The notes under the pieces were generated by a model. The model was given only the letters and a program-made list of their open reading frames with translations, was not told the origin of the DNA and searched no databases. A stretch of 64,000 nt of DNA from Dactylonectria macrodidyma. Its lineage: Eukaryota > Ascomycota > Sordariomycetes > Hypocreales > Nectriaceae. Shown here piece by piece: positions 40,506 to 52,100 of the stretch. Positions within the stretch are counted from its first letter, which is position 1, and the number at the start of each line of letters is the position of its first letter. The translations under genes and the position numbers were made by a program. The DNA lies in contig JAGMUV010000057.1 of assembly GCA_020744425.1 (NCBI GenBank), positions 1-64,000 on the forward strand, written 5' to 3'.

Positions 40506-41783
40506 ATGAAGCCCCAGACCAACAACGTCGTCCTTGTCACCGGATCCACAGGGTTTCTTGGAAAAGTAGTCGTCGAGGAACTCCTCAGGCTACAAGAGAC
40601 AGAGACCTACGATGTCAAAGAAGTCATCCTCCTCCTGCGCAAGAAGGGCATTTCGGATGCCAGGACCCGTTTTGAGGAAGACGTAGCGGCATCCCCATGC
40701 TTTGTCTCATTACGTCAAGGATGGAAAGAACTCGTTTCTATCGTGGAGGGCGACTTAGGAAATTCTAAGTGTGGCCTTGGGGATAGCGAATACGAGTCTA
40801 TTTGCCGGACCGTCACTCACATCATCCACACTGCCGGGTGCATCAAGTTCGATAGCGAGGTGCCGGAAGCCGTGTCGTCTAACATTGATAGCTCGCGCCA
40901 TGTGCTTGCACTTGCGAAAGATTGTTGCAACCTCCACCAACTCGTCATCACAAGCACTGCATATGTTACTCCGCCACAACATGGTCCGATATACGAACAG
41001 CTAGTGTCACTCCCTCGGCCAGCCAGCGAGCTCATATCGGGATTAAGTAGTGGAGCCCTCGGAAAACAGCAGGCCATCGCCATCACGGGGCACCCGAACA
41101 TTTACAGTCTGTCGAAATGTTTGGCAGAGCACCTCGTGTGTGAAACGAAGGGCTGTCCCCCCGTTACCCTTGTTCGGCCAAGCATCATTTGCGCCGCATT
41201 GCGTCACCCAGCACCCGGCTGGATTGATAGTCATGCTGCATTTGCGGGCATTGTGTTAGGCTTCGGCAATGGCGCCCTCAGAGTTGTTAATGGGCGGCCG
41301 GAAACAAAGCTTGACATCGTGCCCGTAGACCTCGTCGCGGGATGTCTCATTCGTGAGGCTTTCCGCCAAGATACTCGGGCGTTCTCAAGGTCTAGCCCAC
41401 GCATTGTTCTCTCTGTAGCAACAATGGAGAAGTCCCTCACTCTCGGGGAGGCATGCGAGATGTTAGAAGTTTTTTTCAACAAAGGGAGTTTCCGATATAT
41501 TGGGCCTCAAGGCCATCTTTTCGATTTCTATCAGTTCCTCCATCACTACCTCCCATTACATCTCTACGCCACAATCTGCCGCATCAGTGGGAACAGAAGG
41601 AAGGAAAAAGGGGCTAGGAAAGCATGGAAAACAATCAGTGGGATGAACGTGGTGTTTGATCCTTACACCAACCACACGCATGATTTCCGACCAAACCAGA
41701 CGATGGCTTCTTTCGACCCGAGGCATTACATGCAAATTATTTGTAAGGGTGTACACAAAAACCTGATGCACTCCAGACTCTAA
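40506..41783 (+). CDS. Fatty acyl-CoA reductase-like (NAD-binding, Male-sterility family) protein
   Basis: Single exon, 425 aa. Residues about 9-17 carry the Rossmann nucleotide-binding motif TGSTGFLG. The extended-SDR catalytic pair Y-x3-K is at Y200 and K204 (NIYSLSKCLAE). Downstream, VRPSIICAALRHPAPGWIDS matches the substrate region of fatty acyl-CoA reductases. Such enzymes use NAD(P)H to reduce acyl-CoA to aldehyde or alcohol. The protein is shorter than the common 500-aa enzymes, and the FAR_C region appears atypical, ending FDPRHYMQIICKGVHKNLM. No accessory pathway genes lie nearby. Other extended SDRs (for example reductase domains of NRPS-like enzymes) are possible relatives. Confidence 0.8.
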   Translation: MKPQTNNVVLVTGSTGFLGKVVVEELLRLQETETYDVKEVILLLRKKGISDARTRFEEDVAASPCFVSLRQGWKELVSIVEGDLGNSKCGLGDSEYESICRTVTHIIHTAGCIKFDSEVPEAVSSNIDSSRHVLALAKDCCNLHQLVITSTAYVTPPQHGPIYEQLVSLPRPASELISGLSSGALGKQQAIAITGHPNIYSLSKCLAEHLVCETKGCPPVTLVRPSIICAALRHPAPGWIDSHAAFAGIVLGFGNGALRVVNGRPETKLDIVPVDLVAGCLIREAFRQDTRAFSRSSPRIVLSVATMEKSLTLGEACEMLEVFFNKGSFRYIGPQGHLFDFYQFLHHYLPLHLYATICRISGNRRKEKGARKAWKTISGMNVVFDPYTNHTHDFRPNQTMASFDPRHYMQIICKGVHKNLMHSRL

Positions 41784-42134
41784 ATTCTCCTCGTGAGTTG
41801 TTGAAGCATTCTCTACAAAGGGTGGGAGGGATGTTGTACTTTGCGATTCTCATTTCTACATCCGTGGTTCGTTCACCTGTCATGGGGTTGAGCATCAGTT
41901 AGTCGATTTTAGATAATCTGAGAAGATTTTTTGGATTGTTGTTACCTACTATGCGTAAAAGATTACTACCCGTCTTGGTTTGCGTTTTGGTGATAGGCAC
42001 ATCCAACACTACCAAGCCCCAGTTCTTTAAATTCTAGTGTATGTTGCGATGGCCGAGTTTAATGCTGATTGACGTTCAGGGGCACACCCTATTCGCCAAT
42101 CCTTCGGGTTTGATGGGGGTCCTACAAGCAACCG

Positions 42135-42536
42135 ATGAACGTTCGAGGAAGGCGCGAGTTCCCGTTCACCTCAAATACTGGGGATGTTCCTGAAAGGAAA
42201 TGTAGGAAGACATCCCGAGGAACCGGTTTCCGTGAAGAAACTTCCCCATTACAGACAAGAAACAGGAAGCCGATTCGGATCGGCAACTCGCAGGATGGGT
42301 GGAACTCCTACAAGCAGCGATCCTAAGACTGGCAACAGACAGCATGCAAAATCATTGCCAAGGCGTGATTGAAGACTGTCGAACCCAAGAAGCAATTTAC
42401 CTACCCTTATGCTGGGAGCGACGAGAAGGCACCGGAGTGGTGGCCCAAGCCATGGAACCCATCCAAGGAAGACAAGGCCAGCCACAAGGAGCCAGATGAT
42501 CTTCACAAGCGAGGTGAGTTGGCATTAGAAGTTTGA
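42135..42536 (+). pseudogene. YDR124W-like helical-bundle protein, pseudogene
   Basis: One plus frame carries IRIGNSQDGWNSYKQRS, TAA (42324), DWQQTACKIIAKA, TGA (42366), LKTVEPKKQFTYPYAGSDEK and APEWWPKPW, then HKEPDDLHKRG, ending at 42536. The order of a helix ending in KAW-type residues, VEPKKQ, YPY and WWP, then KEPD is that of the fungal YDR124W-like/DUF2841 domain as I remember it. The two in-frame stops are CAA-to-TAA-like and TGG-to-TGA-like changes. With no intron that removes them, the gene is dead. Homologues are usually longer on both sides. Confidence 0.6.
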
Positions 42537-42936
42537 ACTACGGTATCCCTTGCAAATGTGTTGGGCGCCGTCCATTGACCCGTGCCACCACTATCACTTT
42601 CCCGGTACAGGCCTCCACAAGAAGAAATAAGCCGAGAACAAACATGAAATTAAACAATAGCAAACGAAAAAGACAAGACATGGCCCTAACGTCTGCTGCC
42701 AAACTAGGTCTTTCCCTAACCCATATTTATCTGACCTGCATCGCCTGCAATAATCCTCCAGCATTCTATTTGGATTTCATCCAACCGCTCCCACTCTCTA
42801 TTCAGTTATGGGATCGTAAGGAGCATATCGATCAGCTGATTTAGTCGGCAGGATATGAATTACTCCTCGTGTTCCGTTAATAGCTTGCTTCTCGTCACGC
42901 TTTCTTGCTAGATCTCAGGCTCGAACGCTTCATTGC

Positions 42937-44180
42937 CTAATCCATATCATTCTTGTCCACTAAATTGCTGAGACTCATAATCGATGAGTTCCCTTGCTGT
43001 GGTTGTTGGCTGGAAATCTGGCCTTGTAGAGCTGGGGTCGACGCTCCGTTGCAGCCGTTCTGCAATGTTGGGGATCGACCGCTCATAGCAGACGCTGCAC
43101 GGATTCCTCCGGACACCGGCTGTGGCAGAGTGGTTCCGCCAGGGTTGCGCGGGTTCTGTTTCGTCCCAGGATATGGTGGAGGGCTGATTCTGCCTGGGCT
43201 ACTAAGGCTTGAAACTTCACCCGGAGGCCTTCTGCTAGTGGCCCCGTTCGCAGCAGCTCTCAGCGGAGGCGGCCGGCACCCTTCATCCGGCTCCTCCGAA
43301 GTCCTGCAACGGCGTTTTCCGGCAACTTGACTACCACCATCGGCCCCTGCTTCTCCACTGGGGGAGAATGGCTCCGCGGGTGTTAGGGCTAGTGAGTAAT
43401 GGTCATGTAACGGTAGTAGCACACGAAGAGGATGCTGCTGGGGACCTGGAGGATGAGGTGCCGGCACCGAACTGGAGTCCAAGGGTTGACCATATGCACC
43501 GAAAAGCTGAGTGCCTGGCGGGACGCCACCGGGAACCGCAGAAACTGGGACGAATGCTGTCGAGTTCGACGAGGAAACAGGCCGGAAAATGCATATTAGG
43601 TTCCTTCGGACACAGTTTTGGCATGTACCTCCAGGGGCGCTCTGATAACCACTGCATCGAATCTAAGGTATGTAAGTTAGCAACGTAGAACAGGAGGAAG
43701 GGGCCTACGAAGCGCGCGGCACACTTTTCGTTTTCGACAGAATAGACAGGCAATCGAAGTACGCTGCCCGGGAGCTGCCAGGGTTGGATGAGGCTCGGCA
43801 CTGTGTCCTCCAGGACGGTACTCGTTGGTGGCAGGTTGGGCGCAGTAGTCACGGCGTCCATTCGGGGGTCGAGGTCCCTGGGTTGGTTGCCCCTGGTACG
43901 CGTAAAGACTCGATGGGTACGACCCTCGGCCATATGCAGGCCTAGGAGGGTGACGGTTGTCGTAGTAGCCGCCCCGCTGGTCTGGGGGTGGGTAGAGCCA
44001 AGGGGGGGGCTCAGCCTTAGGCTGTAGCGGTTGAAGACCCGAGAATTGCTGAAACTGGTCTCGCCGAACCGGAGGCGGATAGCCACCGATTACATTTGGC
44101 GGGCCATCCCCCTGAGTGGAGGGATACCTGTGTCCTGAGGTAGCAGATGTGTGGGGCTCGTGGATGACAGACGCCGACAT
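42937..44180 (-). CDS. Zn2Cys6 transcription factor
   Basis: Exon 1 is 44180-43725 and exon 2 is 43662-42937. The 62-nt intron has donor GTGTGC, branch GCTAAC and acceptor CTTAG, in phase 0; total 393 aa. The binuclear zinc cluster is C145-x2-C148-x6-C155-x10-C166-x2-C169-x6-C176 (ACLFCRKRK, then IRCSGYQSAPGGTCQNCVRR), and the intron splits it between K152 and I153. Unusually the cluster is central, after a Pro/Gln/Tyr-rich 140-residue arm. The rest is Pro/Ser/Gly-rich and disordered with no fungal_trans middle domain. After the cluster comes FRPVSSSNSTAFVPVSA, which I recall as conserved in this subfamily. A nuclear DNA-binding regulator; targets unknown. Confidence 0.85.
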
Positions 44181-45499
44181 GCTTGCTGGAATATAGACTC
44201 AGAGATCTAGGCGAGACGGAAGGCACTGAGACCCTCTATAATCTTCCTTGGTGGCGACAAGTATCGGTGATCTCCCCTCAATAGACGTTGACTACGCTAC
44301 GTCAACGCACCGGAGTTATCTCAGGAAGTCTCGGATCCCAAAATGATGAGAAACAAGAGGGTAGACGGAGAAGGTTCCAGGAGCATGTGTCGAGAGCGAA
44401 CGTCGAGAAGGTCGAGGAGTTCTTAAATAAGGCGGTCATGTGGAAGGTTACATTGGGGGTTCAGTAGGAAGACCTGTTATCGTGCCGTTCCGTGCTTAGG
44501 AAGCCGATGAAGAGGAACGTGGCGAACCGTGGGATGAGCCGCGGACGCCTTATAGTGGCTCGCAACTAGTAATCTCTTGACCCGTCATCATCATCATTCG
44601 TGGAGTAGATTGAGTGGCGCACTTGATCTGTGCTTGTCAGGCCCTTTCCGTGTTGTAATAGCCCCTGGGCTGGGACCCCTCCATCCGCAAGGCAGACTTT
44701 CACCATACCGGTACACCACGGAAACAAACCAGGTCTTGTTGCCACCAATTAATCACCAGTGCCTTTGGCTTCTGCCAACCTATGATAACTTCCCATTGGC
44801 TCTTGGAGGCGGTGAACTAAGTTAAGGAGTAGGGACACAAAGTGATACGTGAAGAACCAGTCTTGGGCCTGGTGCTTCAGACTGGCATTATATGTAACAT
44901 CACGTGAGAAAGGAGACCTTATGCTCCCGTCCTCAACTGTAGTCTTAGCTCGTCATCCATCTTTCTACATCTACATGACAACCTCACTTTATGTGACCTC
45001 CGCGATATATTCGCATCACAAAGGCAAGGAATCAGCTAACCTCTTCACAGCCTCATGTCCTAATTTTGCTGAGAAACCTCAAACCAATCAAATAGTGGCT
45101 TATAAATGAATGTTTATCCTTCTATGGGGGTAATGAGCTGACTCTAGAGCCTGGAAATTACTAGTCGCTCGCCCAATTTCCGCTAGGCAGTCAGTATACA
45201 CCGTCCGTACGGCATGTCCCTCGCGTTTTATGTAGGTCATTGTGAGTCCCAGTTGATCTTGTTATCACAACCACTGTCTTTCTCTTATAGCCATTACACA
45301 ATTACACAAGGAGGGCACAATGTAGGATGGGTTCGGTAAATGAATGAGTCAGAGTGGATGTCTCGATGCGAGGTAAGATGGATGAACCCGTCTTTAGCAT
45401 CCGAGATGGACTGCAAAACTCTTTCCGGGATCCAGCCCTGATGGGATGGTCTTCCTATCAACATAATACGTAGTCCGACTCAAAATACCCGAAGCTACG
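44181..45499. other. Intergenic, no gene supported
   Basis: Includes the long 5' flank of the Zn2Cys6 gene. ORFs such as 44849-45109 lack recognisable content. Confidence 0.5.
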
Positions 45500-46520
45500 C
45501 TCAACTAATCAACGCTCAATTTCCCAGCCAGCGAGGCTCCTCCGGTATACACGGCCACTCCCAGCCCCTGAGCATCGTCTAGCCTCCTCCCGTCGGTCGC
45601 CGCAGAGCCTCACCTTCGCCAAGTCTAGCCGGCATCACATCCGCCGAGGACAAGTCAGCCTTCCTTTCCACCTTTGATACAGTAACGACCGCGAAAAGTG
45701 TCCGCCAGTTGCATGCTGAATGTGATTTTCCGCACGGACCACCTTTCCTTATGCTAAGAAGAAGTACGTGCAAGGGACCAGAATGGGTCCTTACCCTATA
45801 TGTGGTCCGTGCGGGGAATCAAATTCAACATGCAACTGGCGGACACTCTTCGCGGTCGTTACTGTACTGTACCGTCTTCGTGATTGATGATTCCGACTCT
45901 GTGGCTAGCCGCTCCTGGTGCGAGGTCCGCGATGTCCTCCTCGCCCTGACTTCGACCCACACTTCGCATGACCCCGATGGTATCGACGTCTATTCCCTGA
46001 ACGACAAGCCCGGCGTTGCTGGTTCCGCTTACTAGGCTCCGAGAAGCTACGCCAATATCCGTACCAGGCTGGGCCCTGCGCTTGTTCGAGTCCGCCGGGC
46101 CTAGAGGTGCTGCTTCTACCCGAAACCACTGCAGTCCATCCCGAGGCCCTATATTGCTCGCCTGACCTATAACCGGATACCATCGAGTCGGTCAAGCCGG
46201 TAAAAATCGTCGCAATTACTGATGGCATCCCTACTGACGACCCGGAGAGCATTGTTATCCGCCACACTGACGAGGTAGATCGACTTGAGGGGGCCTCTCA
46301 CCAGGTTGGTATTGAGCCTGTACCCGGAGCCCCCTTCAAAGAGCTCGACGACGACCTTGCCGGTCTTGGCATCCGCGATCTGGTCGACACGATTACCTGG
46401 AGTAACCACCCCCTAATTTAATAGAAGCAAGTCGCTGTCTGCCGACGGTGTCTCAAAGTTGTCCCCGGCGCTGTGATGCGCCGTCCGGACCGAAAGACCG
46501 CAAGTCGCCCGGCGTCTTAC
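45500..46520 (+). pseudogene. von Willebrand factor A-domain protein, pseudogene
   Basis: Plus-strand fragments in different frames. SAEDKSAFLSTFD ends at about 45679. After the MITE, TVFVIDDSDSVASRSWCEVR and SHDPDGIDVYSLNDKPG occupy 45871-46013. VKPVKIVAITDGIPTDDPES runs from 46190, and LDDDLAGLGIRDLVDTITW precedes double stops near 46420. The MIDAS-like D-D-S-x-S and TDG motifs of vWA domains are visible. Intact fungal relatives, as I remember them, run continuously through the DDSGSM, VITDG and DMVDTVTW positions. The frameshifts, stops and a transposon insertion show loss of function. Confidence 0.7.
45680..45864. mobile_element. 185-bp MITE with ~63-bp TIRs and TA target site
   Basis: The left end CAGTAACGACCGCGAAAAG and right end CTTCGCGGTCGTTACTG are inverted copies extending about 63 bp with a few mismatches. 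They are flanked by TA on both sides (45678-45679 and 45865-45866), as in Tc1/mariner or pogo/Fot elements. The 59-bp middle has no coding content. It sits inside the vWA pseudogene, between the codons for TFD and VFVIDD. Confidence 0.85.
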
Positions 46521-47209
46521 ACCTGAAATTGGTTCAAAGCGAGGATGTCCTCAGGCTTTCTTAGGCACTATAGTGCACCCCGTGACCGTCGGGCCACAAG
46601 TTGATAAGAGTAATCCACACTCGTAATTGTAGAACAGGTTATGTGATCAGGCATTCTTACTACAGCGTTATATTAAAACCTACGCCGTTTAGTTTGGGTC
46701 CAGTTCCATCTTAGAGCGGTTTGAGAACCACATATACCTACGTATGCATTTAATATCTCATCGCTCTCCGCGCTGTGACGAGTTAAACTAAATGAATGAT
46801 GTTACTAGGTGTCGTCTGTCCCCTAGCTTGACACACATAGGGCGGCAGTCTAGTGTCTATCTAATTCCGTCGGAGAGGTCGCGTCTCTGTTTTATATTGG
46901 TGATGGATGATTCTATAGAAGGACGGAAAATGGCTGAGCCACACAATCCATGCGCTTCAAACTTTCCTCACATTGGCACTTCATGTGAGGCAGTTTAAAG
47001 CTGGTGCGCATGCATCTGAAGCTGCACTTTGAGTATCAAGAACCACCAGTCTACGATACCACGAGAGCCCTGTCCCACAGCATATCTGGATTTAGAAACG
47101 CTACGACCCTTTCTTGCATGAAGCTCCATCTTAGTGGACTCTAATATTTGTTCGCGGCTTATGTTTGCTTCTTGGGTCTCTCAGTCAGTATATCGTGTGC
47201 TGATATAAT
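46521..47209. other. Intergenic, no gene supported
   Basis: Short frames only (for example 46792-46998). Confidence 0.5.
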
Positions 47210-47813
47210 CAGTGATCGGAATGGTCTGGTATGAGTTGGTATTGGTATGGTATATACCGCCAAGACTTGGTATGGTTTGAGGAAATCTCAATACCATGGT
47301 ATTACCGGTATACCAAGTCATACCGGTAAGGCTAAAATAGGCTAAAAATAGGCCAAATTGGTGGCGCTAGGCAGCTGGGTTATGGACTAAACTGGCTAGC
47401 GCCTCCTTAGTGTCAAAATTTTCTTGGCTTAGCACCTCTGTTCGCCCCTCCACCACCTCGACTTCCGCCTCAAAACATCCTCGATATGAAACGATTGTGA
47501 TCCCCCCGTCTCCCCGTCCATTGGTTACACCCTCACCAACGACAATTCCAATCAATACCAAGAGAAAAAAAAGGCGAGACATATCAACTATCAAATTAAT
47601 CAATCATTGGGTCACTAGCCAGTAGTATAATACATTTTCTTTCGTCCTTCTATAGCTTTTCACCATCGTTCTTAGCAGTCTTAACAGTCTTGGCATCTAG
47701 ATTAATGGTATTATTGGTCTTACCGGTAATACCATACCGGTTATTATGTAAGCAGCTGGTATGGTATGGTTTAACCCCCCATACCAGACCATACCAGACC
47801 ATTCCGATCACTG
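47210..47813. mobile_element. 604-bp non-autonomous hAT-like element
   Basis: The left end is CAGTGATCGGAATGGTCTGG and the right end is its reverse complement, CCAGACCATTCCGATCACTG, matching over 24 bp. CAGTG...CACTG ends are typical of hAT elements. Subterminal repeats of TACCGGTA (near 47305, 47325, 47718) and GGTATGGT lie inside. A 71-codon frame (47410-47625) with a Lys/Arg-rich end is the only coding content. Flanking 8-mers differ (GATATAAT, TCGTTCAC), so no target duplication is visible. Its right edge abuts broken hAT transposase sequence that does not resume on the left, implying a deletion. Confidence 0.7.
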
Positions 47814-47984
47814 TCGTTCACGTCAGCGTCAATCTCATCGACTCCGCCTTCTAAAAGCCCCGCTTGAGCTTGAGCTTCAACTTCAGCCTGTCGACAACCA
47901 GGTTGATAATGTGGCCGATGCAACGTAAGCGGCGTCGGCCAACGTCCATTGGGAACCATCTCGCGAGCGTCTCTAGGCAGGTAC
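47814..47984 (-). pseudogene. hAT transposase, middle fragment (downstream of Copia insertion)
   Basis: On the minus strand this continues the transposase cut at 53924. One frame reads PMDVGRRRLRCIGHIINLVV, a recognisable hAT core stretch (R-L-R-C-x-G-H-x-x-N-L). A run of LKLKLK-like codons and a stop follow; then the sequence meets the 604-bp hAT-like element. The 3' rest of the gene is absent. Confidence 0.75.
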
Positions 47985-48137
47985 TGTTGAAATGAGAAGA
48001 TTCATATTTCTTAGTTCATCCTAAATGTGCAGTAAGGGAACCACTGTTTATATACAGGCACGATCTCTTGTGGAAGGTTCCACCTTCTTCCACACCTTGC
48101 CACCGACTTGGTCGCCTCACACTTGTGATCTCCAACA
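47985..48137 (-). repeat. 3' LTR of the Copia element
   Basis: 153 bp; direct repeat of 53767-53919 with no difference seen by eye. Confidence 0.97.
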
Positions 48138-48147
48138 CTCCCACTCG
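48138..48147 (-). promoter_or_regulatory. Polypurine tract next to the 3' LTR
   Basis: On the minus strand the bases just before the LTR read GAGTGGGAG, the expected position of the plus-strand DNA primer, although the tract is short. Confidence 0.5.
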
Positions 48148-48344
48148 AGCAAAACGGTGGGTACTTAGACTATCTAAGATCTCAGCAATCTCATTAAAAC
48201 CTTAAAACACCTTCGTGGGTGAAAGAGGAAAGAGTACTGCTGGACCTGTCAAGGCTCGACACAGTCCTGGGCGCGTGGGGAATATTGTCTTAGATATGAC
48301 AAGGCTCCCACTGCCGCCCATCTTTGTATCGTCCTCAATCAGCG

Positions 48345-48960
48345 CTGTATGCGCTTCTCATTCTTCCCGGCTTCGGTCCACTCGATACAGTCCCCGAGCC
48401 TTTGAATTCGTCTTTTGCCGGATCCATTACGCCGTGTTAGCGGCGCTCCCGGCCGTGTTAGCAGCCTCGGGTCCTTGGTGCTCATTGGCAGTGACTGCGG
48501 CTGCTTCGCAGTACCAAGGTTCCATGGTTCAGTTCGGGACTTGCAACCCATGCAGCTTTAAGTCGTCTTTTGCCGGATCCATTACGCCGTGTTAGCAGCG
48601 CTCCCGGCCGTGTTAGCAGCCTCGGGTCCTTGGTGCTCGTTGGCGATAACTGCGGCTGCTCGCAGTACCAAGGTTCCATGGTCCAGTGCGGGACTTGCAA
48701 CCCAAGCAGCTTTTTACTTCCCGGTCTCGATCCACTGAGTACAGCCCCCGAGCCTTCGAGTTCGTCTTTTTCCGGATCCATCACGCCGTGTTAGCAGCCT
48801 CGGGTCCTTGGTGCTCGTTGGCAATAACTGCGGCTGCTCGCAGTACCAAGGTTCCATGGTCCAGTGCGGGACTTGCAACCCATGCAGCTTTTGCTTCCCG
48901 GCCTCGGTCCACTGGATACAGCCCCCGAGCCTTCGAGTTCGTCTTTTGCCGGATTTGTTG
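48345..48960. repeat. Imperfect ~170-bp tandem repeat in the Copia 3' untranslated region
   Basis: About three and a half units sharing TTCGTCTTTTGCCGGATCCA, GTGTTAGCAGCCTCGGGTCC, GCAGTACCAAGGTTCCATGG and GGGACTTGCAACCCA. Unit starts recur near 48400, 48568, 48762 and 48930. An internal duplication of the GCGCTCCCGGCCGTGTTAGC piece makes units 1 and 2 longer. It lies between the polyprotein stop and the 3' LTR, in non-coding sequence. Confidence 0.9.
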
Positions 48961-49181
48961 AGTTTCTAATCCGGTCGGGAATTGCAACCGGTGCGGCCGG
49001 GTCACTTATTACCCTTCTAGCGGAAGTTGGAGTGGGTTGGACGAGCTCTCATTGTATGTGATAATCGGGCAGTAGACTCCCACTGGATCCTCGCGTAGTG
49101 AGCTACGGGTAACGTGTGTTGAGTGTGTTCCAGAAATCGCACAGCTTCGTAGCGTGGATTCCCTTTCTGGTCCGAATAGCT

Positions 49182-52100
49182 TCACTCGTCCGGTCCGACA
49201 ACTCCCAGAGCATTCCGGAATAACTGAAAGCGATCCTTTGGGAGTGCTTTTGTGAGTCCATCAGCCACTTGTTTGTCGGTCGGGATATATTTCATCTCGA
49301 CCTCACCGCTGGCCGTCTTTTCTCGCACAAAGTGCTCCTGAATCGCAATGTGCTTTGTGCGGGAGTGGTATTGGGGGTTTTTGGCCATTGCTATTGCCCC
49401 TTGGTTGTCCCCGTAGATGATTGTCGCTGCGATTTGGTCTGTGGCGCTTAGGCCTCCCAGGAGTTCTTGTAACAAGGTTCGCAACCAGATGGCTTCCTTG
49501 GTTGCCTGTGTCTGTCCCATGTATTCAGCCTCGCAGGTAGACAGCGCCACTGATTGTTGTCGCTTCGCAGCCCAGCTTATCGCGCCGCTGCCAACGTTGA
49601 AGATGTATCCCGCAGTGGACTTTCGAGTCTCGGTATCTCCAGCCCAGTCCGAGTCCGTGTAGCCTGTCAACGGGCGAAGGTCTCCTCGGAACTCGAGCTT
49701 GAAGTCGCAGGTTCCTCGTAAGTACCTCAAGATGCGTTTCACCGCCTCTTCGTGGGCCTTGGTAGGTTTTGTGAGATAGCGGCTGCATAGTGAGACGCCG
49801 AATGCGATGTCTGGTCTGGTCCCTAGCATCGCGTACATCAGACATCCGATTGCCTTGGCGTACCAGTGCTTCCGGTCTGAGTGAGTTTCGCTATCGTCGA
49901 GGGCAGGTTCTAGCTTCGCTGTTGCCACTGGGGTCGCAGTCGGTTTGGAGTCCCATAGTCCGAATTCCTTCAGGACTTTCTCAATGTACCCCTTTTGCGA
50001 GAGGCTCAGTCTCCGCTGTCTGCGGTTCCGAGTAATCGACATTCCTAGGTAGAAATGGCATGGCCCCAGGTCTGTCATGCTGAACCGCTGGTTGAGGCTT
50101 TGTTTGATCATCTCGATGTCCCCTTTTGATGGTCCTGCAATGAGTAGGTCGTCCACGTAAACGGCAATATAGGTTTGGCCTTTGACGAAGACACCCATGT
50201 CGGAAACCAGGGGCTGGAATCCCTGTTCTTGGAGGAATAACGAAAGAGTCTGGTACCATATTCTAGGTGATTGCTTCAACCCATATAGGGCTTTTCGCAG
50301 TTTCCAGACTCTTCCGGTCCCGTCATTGAAGCACTCTGGCTGCCCAACGTAGATTTCTTCGTCGATATTCCCGTAGAGAAAAGCAGTTTTGACATCCATT
50401 TGTTCGAGTTCAAGGTCAAGCGCTGCGGCTATAGCGAAGATTGCCTTGTAGGTCATAGGCTTGACGACTGAGGCAAACGTTTCGTTGTAGTCGATTCCTT
50501 CTTGTTGCTCGAAGCCTCGGACCACGTAGCGTGCTTTAAACCGCAGGATTTCTCCATTCGCTCCCCTCTTGAGTTTGAATACCCACTTCCCCCTCAGTGC
50601 CTTCCGGTTCGGTGGCAGCTTTGATAAGGTGTAGACTCCGTTCTCCTTAATGGAGTCCATCTCGGCAGTCATTCCCCTGAACCAGTTCTCCCACTGAAGG
50701 GAATCTTGGGCTTCCTTTATCGTTCGAGGTTCCGCCTCGTCTTCCAAGGAAGCCGCAAGATTGACGTGAGCGCACACGAGGTTTGTGAGAGTATTGGTTC
50801 CTAAGAGCAGGTACCTTGAAGGAAGCTTTGCCTTGGTCGATCTCTGCGAGACTCGGAGCTCTTCGTCCCGGTCTATCACCTCGGTCGGGTCATGTTGAGG
50901 CTCGGATGTTCGTACATGAATAGTGTCTGCTTCATCCTCCGACATAATTTCCTCAACCTGTGGCGTGGCATCGTGTCGTGGCAGAGCTGCTTTCTTGGGT
51001 GAAAATTCTAACTCTGGATACAAGGTAGGTCCATCGCTTCTCGTTCTCTTTGATCCAGTAGGTGTTCCTTTTGCCTCGTGAAAGCTGGATTCGTCGAAAA
51101 TGACATTGTTGGCGACGAAGACTCGATTGTTGTTGTCTACGACAATGTAGTTACTGGAGCCTTGATATCCAAGAAGCCGACACTGAATCGTCTTTGCACG
51201 CAGCTTTTGTCTTTTGACGGATGGCAATATTGCCCATCCATTCGCTCCAATAACACGGAGGTGAGAGAGGTCTGGCTTGTCTCCGAACCATGCCTCATAG
51301 GGTGTCTTGTTCAGGGCCTTGCTAGGGCTCCTGTTCCGTATGTACACGGCCGCGTAGAGGATATAGGGCCAGAGCTTTCGCGGCAGGTTTGATCGCTCGA
51401 GTGTAGGTGTAACCTTTTCTTGAAGCACTCGATTAAAGGCCTCTGCAATCCCATTCTGCTCATGCTGATCGGTCGCGGTATAGTAAATGCTGATGCCCTT
51501 GTTGTCGCAGAGGATGCATAGCTGGTCACTGCGGTTTTCGCCACCTTGGTCGACATGGAGGTAATGGCACCGACGCTCCGGCCTCTCGTACGTATCGAGG
51601 AGATATTTGAAACACCTTGTGAACTCGGACTTTTCTTTGACTGCGTATGCCCAGCCCATGCGGGTAAAGTCGTCGACGAAGACAACCCAGTATCGTGAGC
51701 CGTCATAGGCTGTGTCTGGAAATGGTCCTGCGATGTCCGCGTGGACGCATTCCATCGGGTACGTTCCTTTCCGGATTGACTTTCGGTGTGGTTGTTCTTT
51801 CTGTCTTCCGACTATGCAAGGTTCGCACTTTTGTCCACGTAGAATCGGATGAATGCCATGCGCCATTTCCTTCAGGGCCTTGATTCCGTTCTCGCTTAGG
51901 TGTCCAAGTCTTTCGTGCCATATTTGAAGTTCGGGGTCGCTAATGGTGAGTGACGCCAAGGCAGCATTGATCGCTTCGTCTGGCTGGTCCACAATATAGA
52001 TCCCTGATCGTACGGTTGCTGTCAGGATTACTCGGTTGTCGTGCGTCACCTTGGCTTGGTTGTTGGCGAAAGAAATTTTGGCCCCCTTCCTGGTTAAAGC

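Noticed and set aside
42299..42506. 66-codon plus and 85-codon minus frames
   Set aside because: They overlap the YDR124W-like frame, which has clear family motifs; the others do not.
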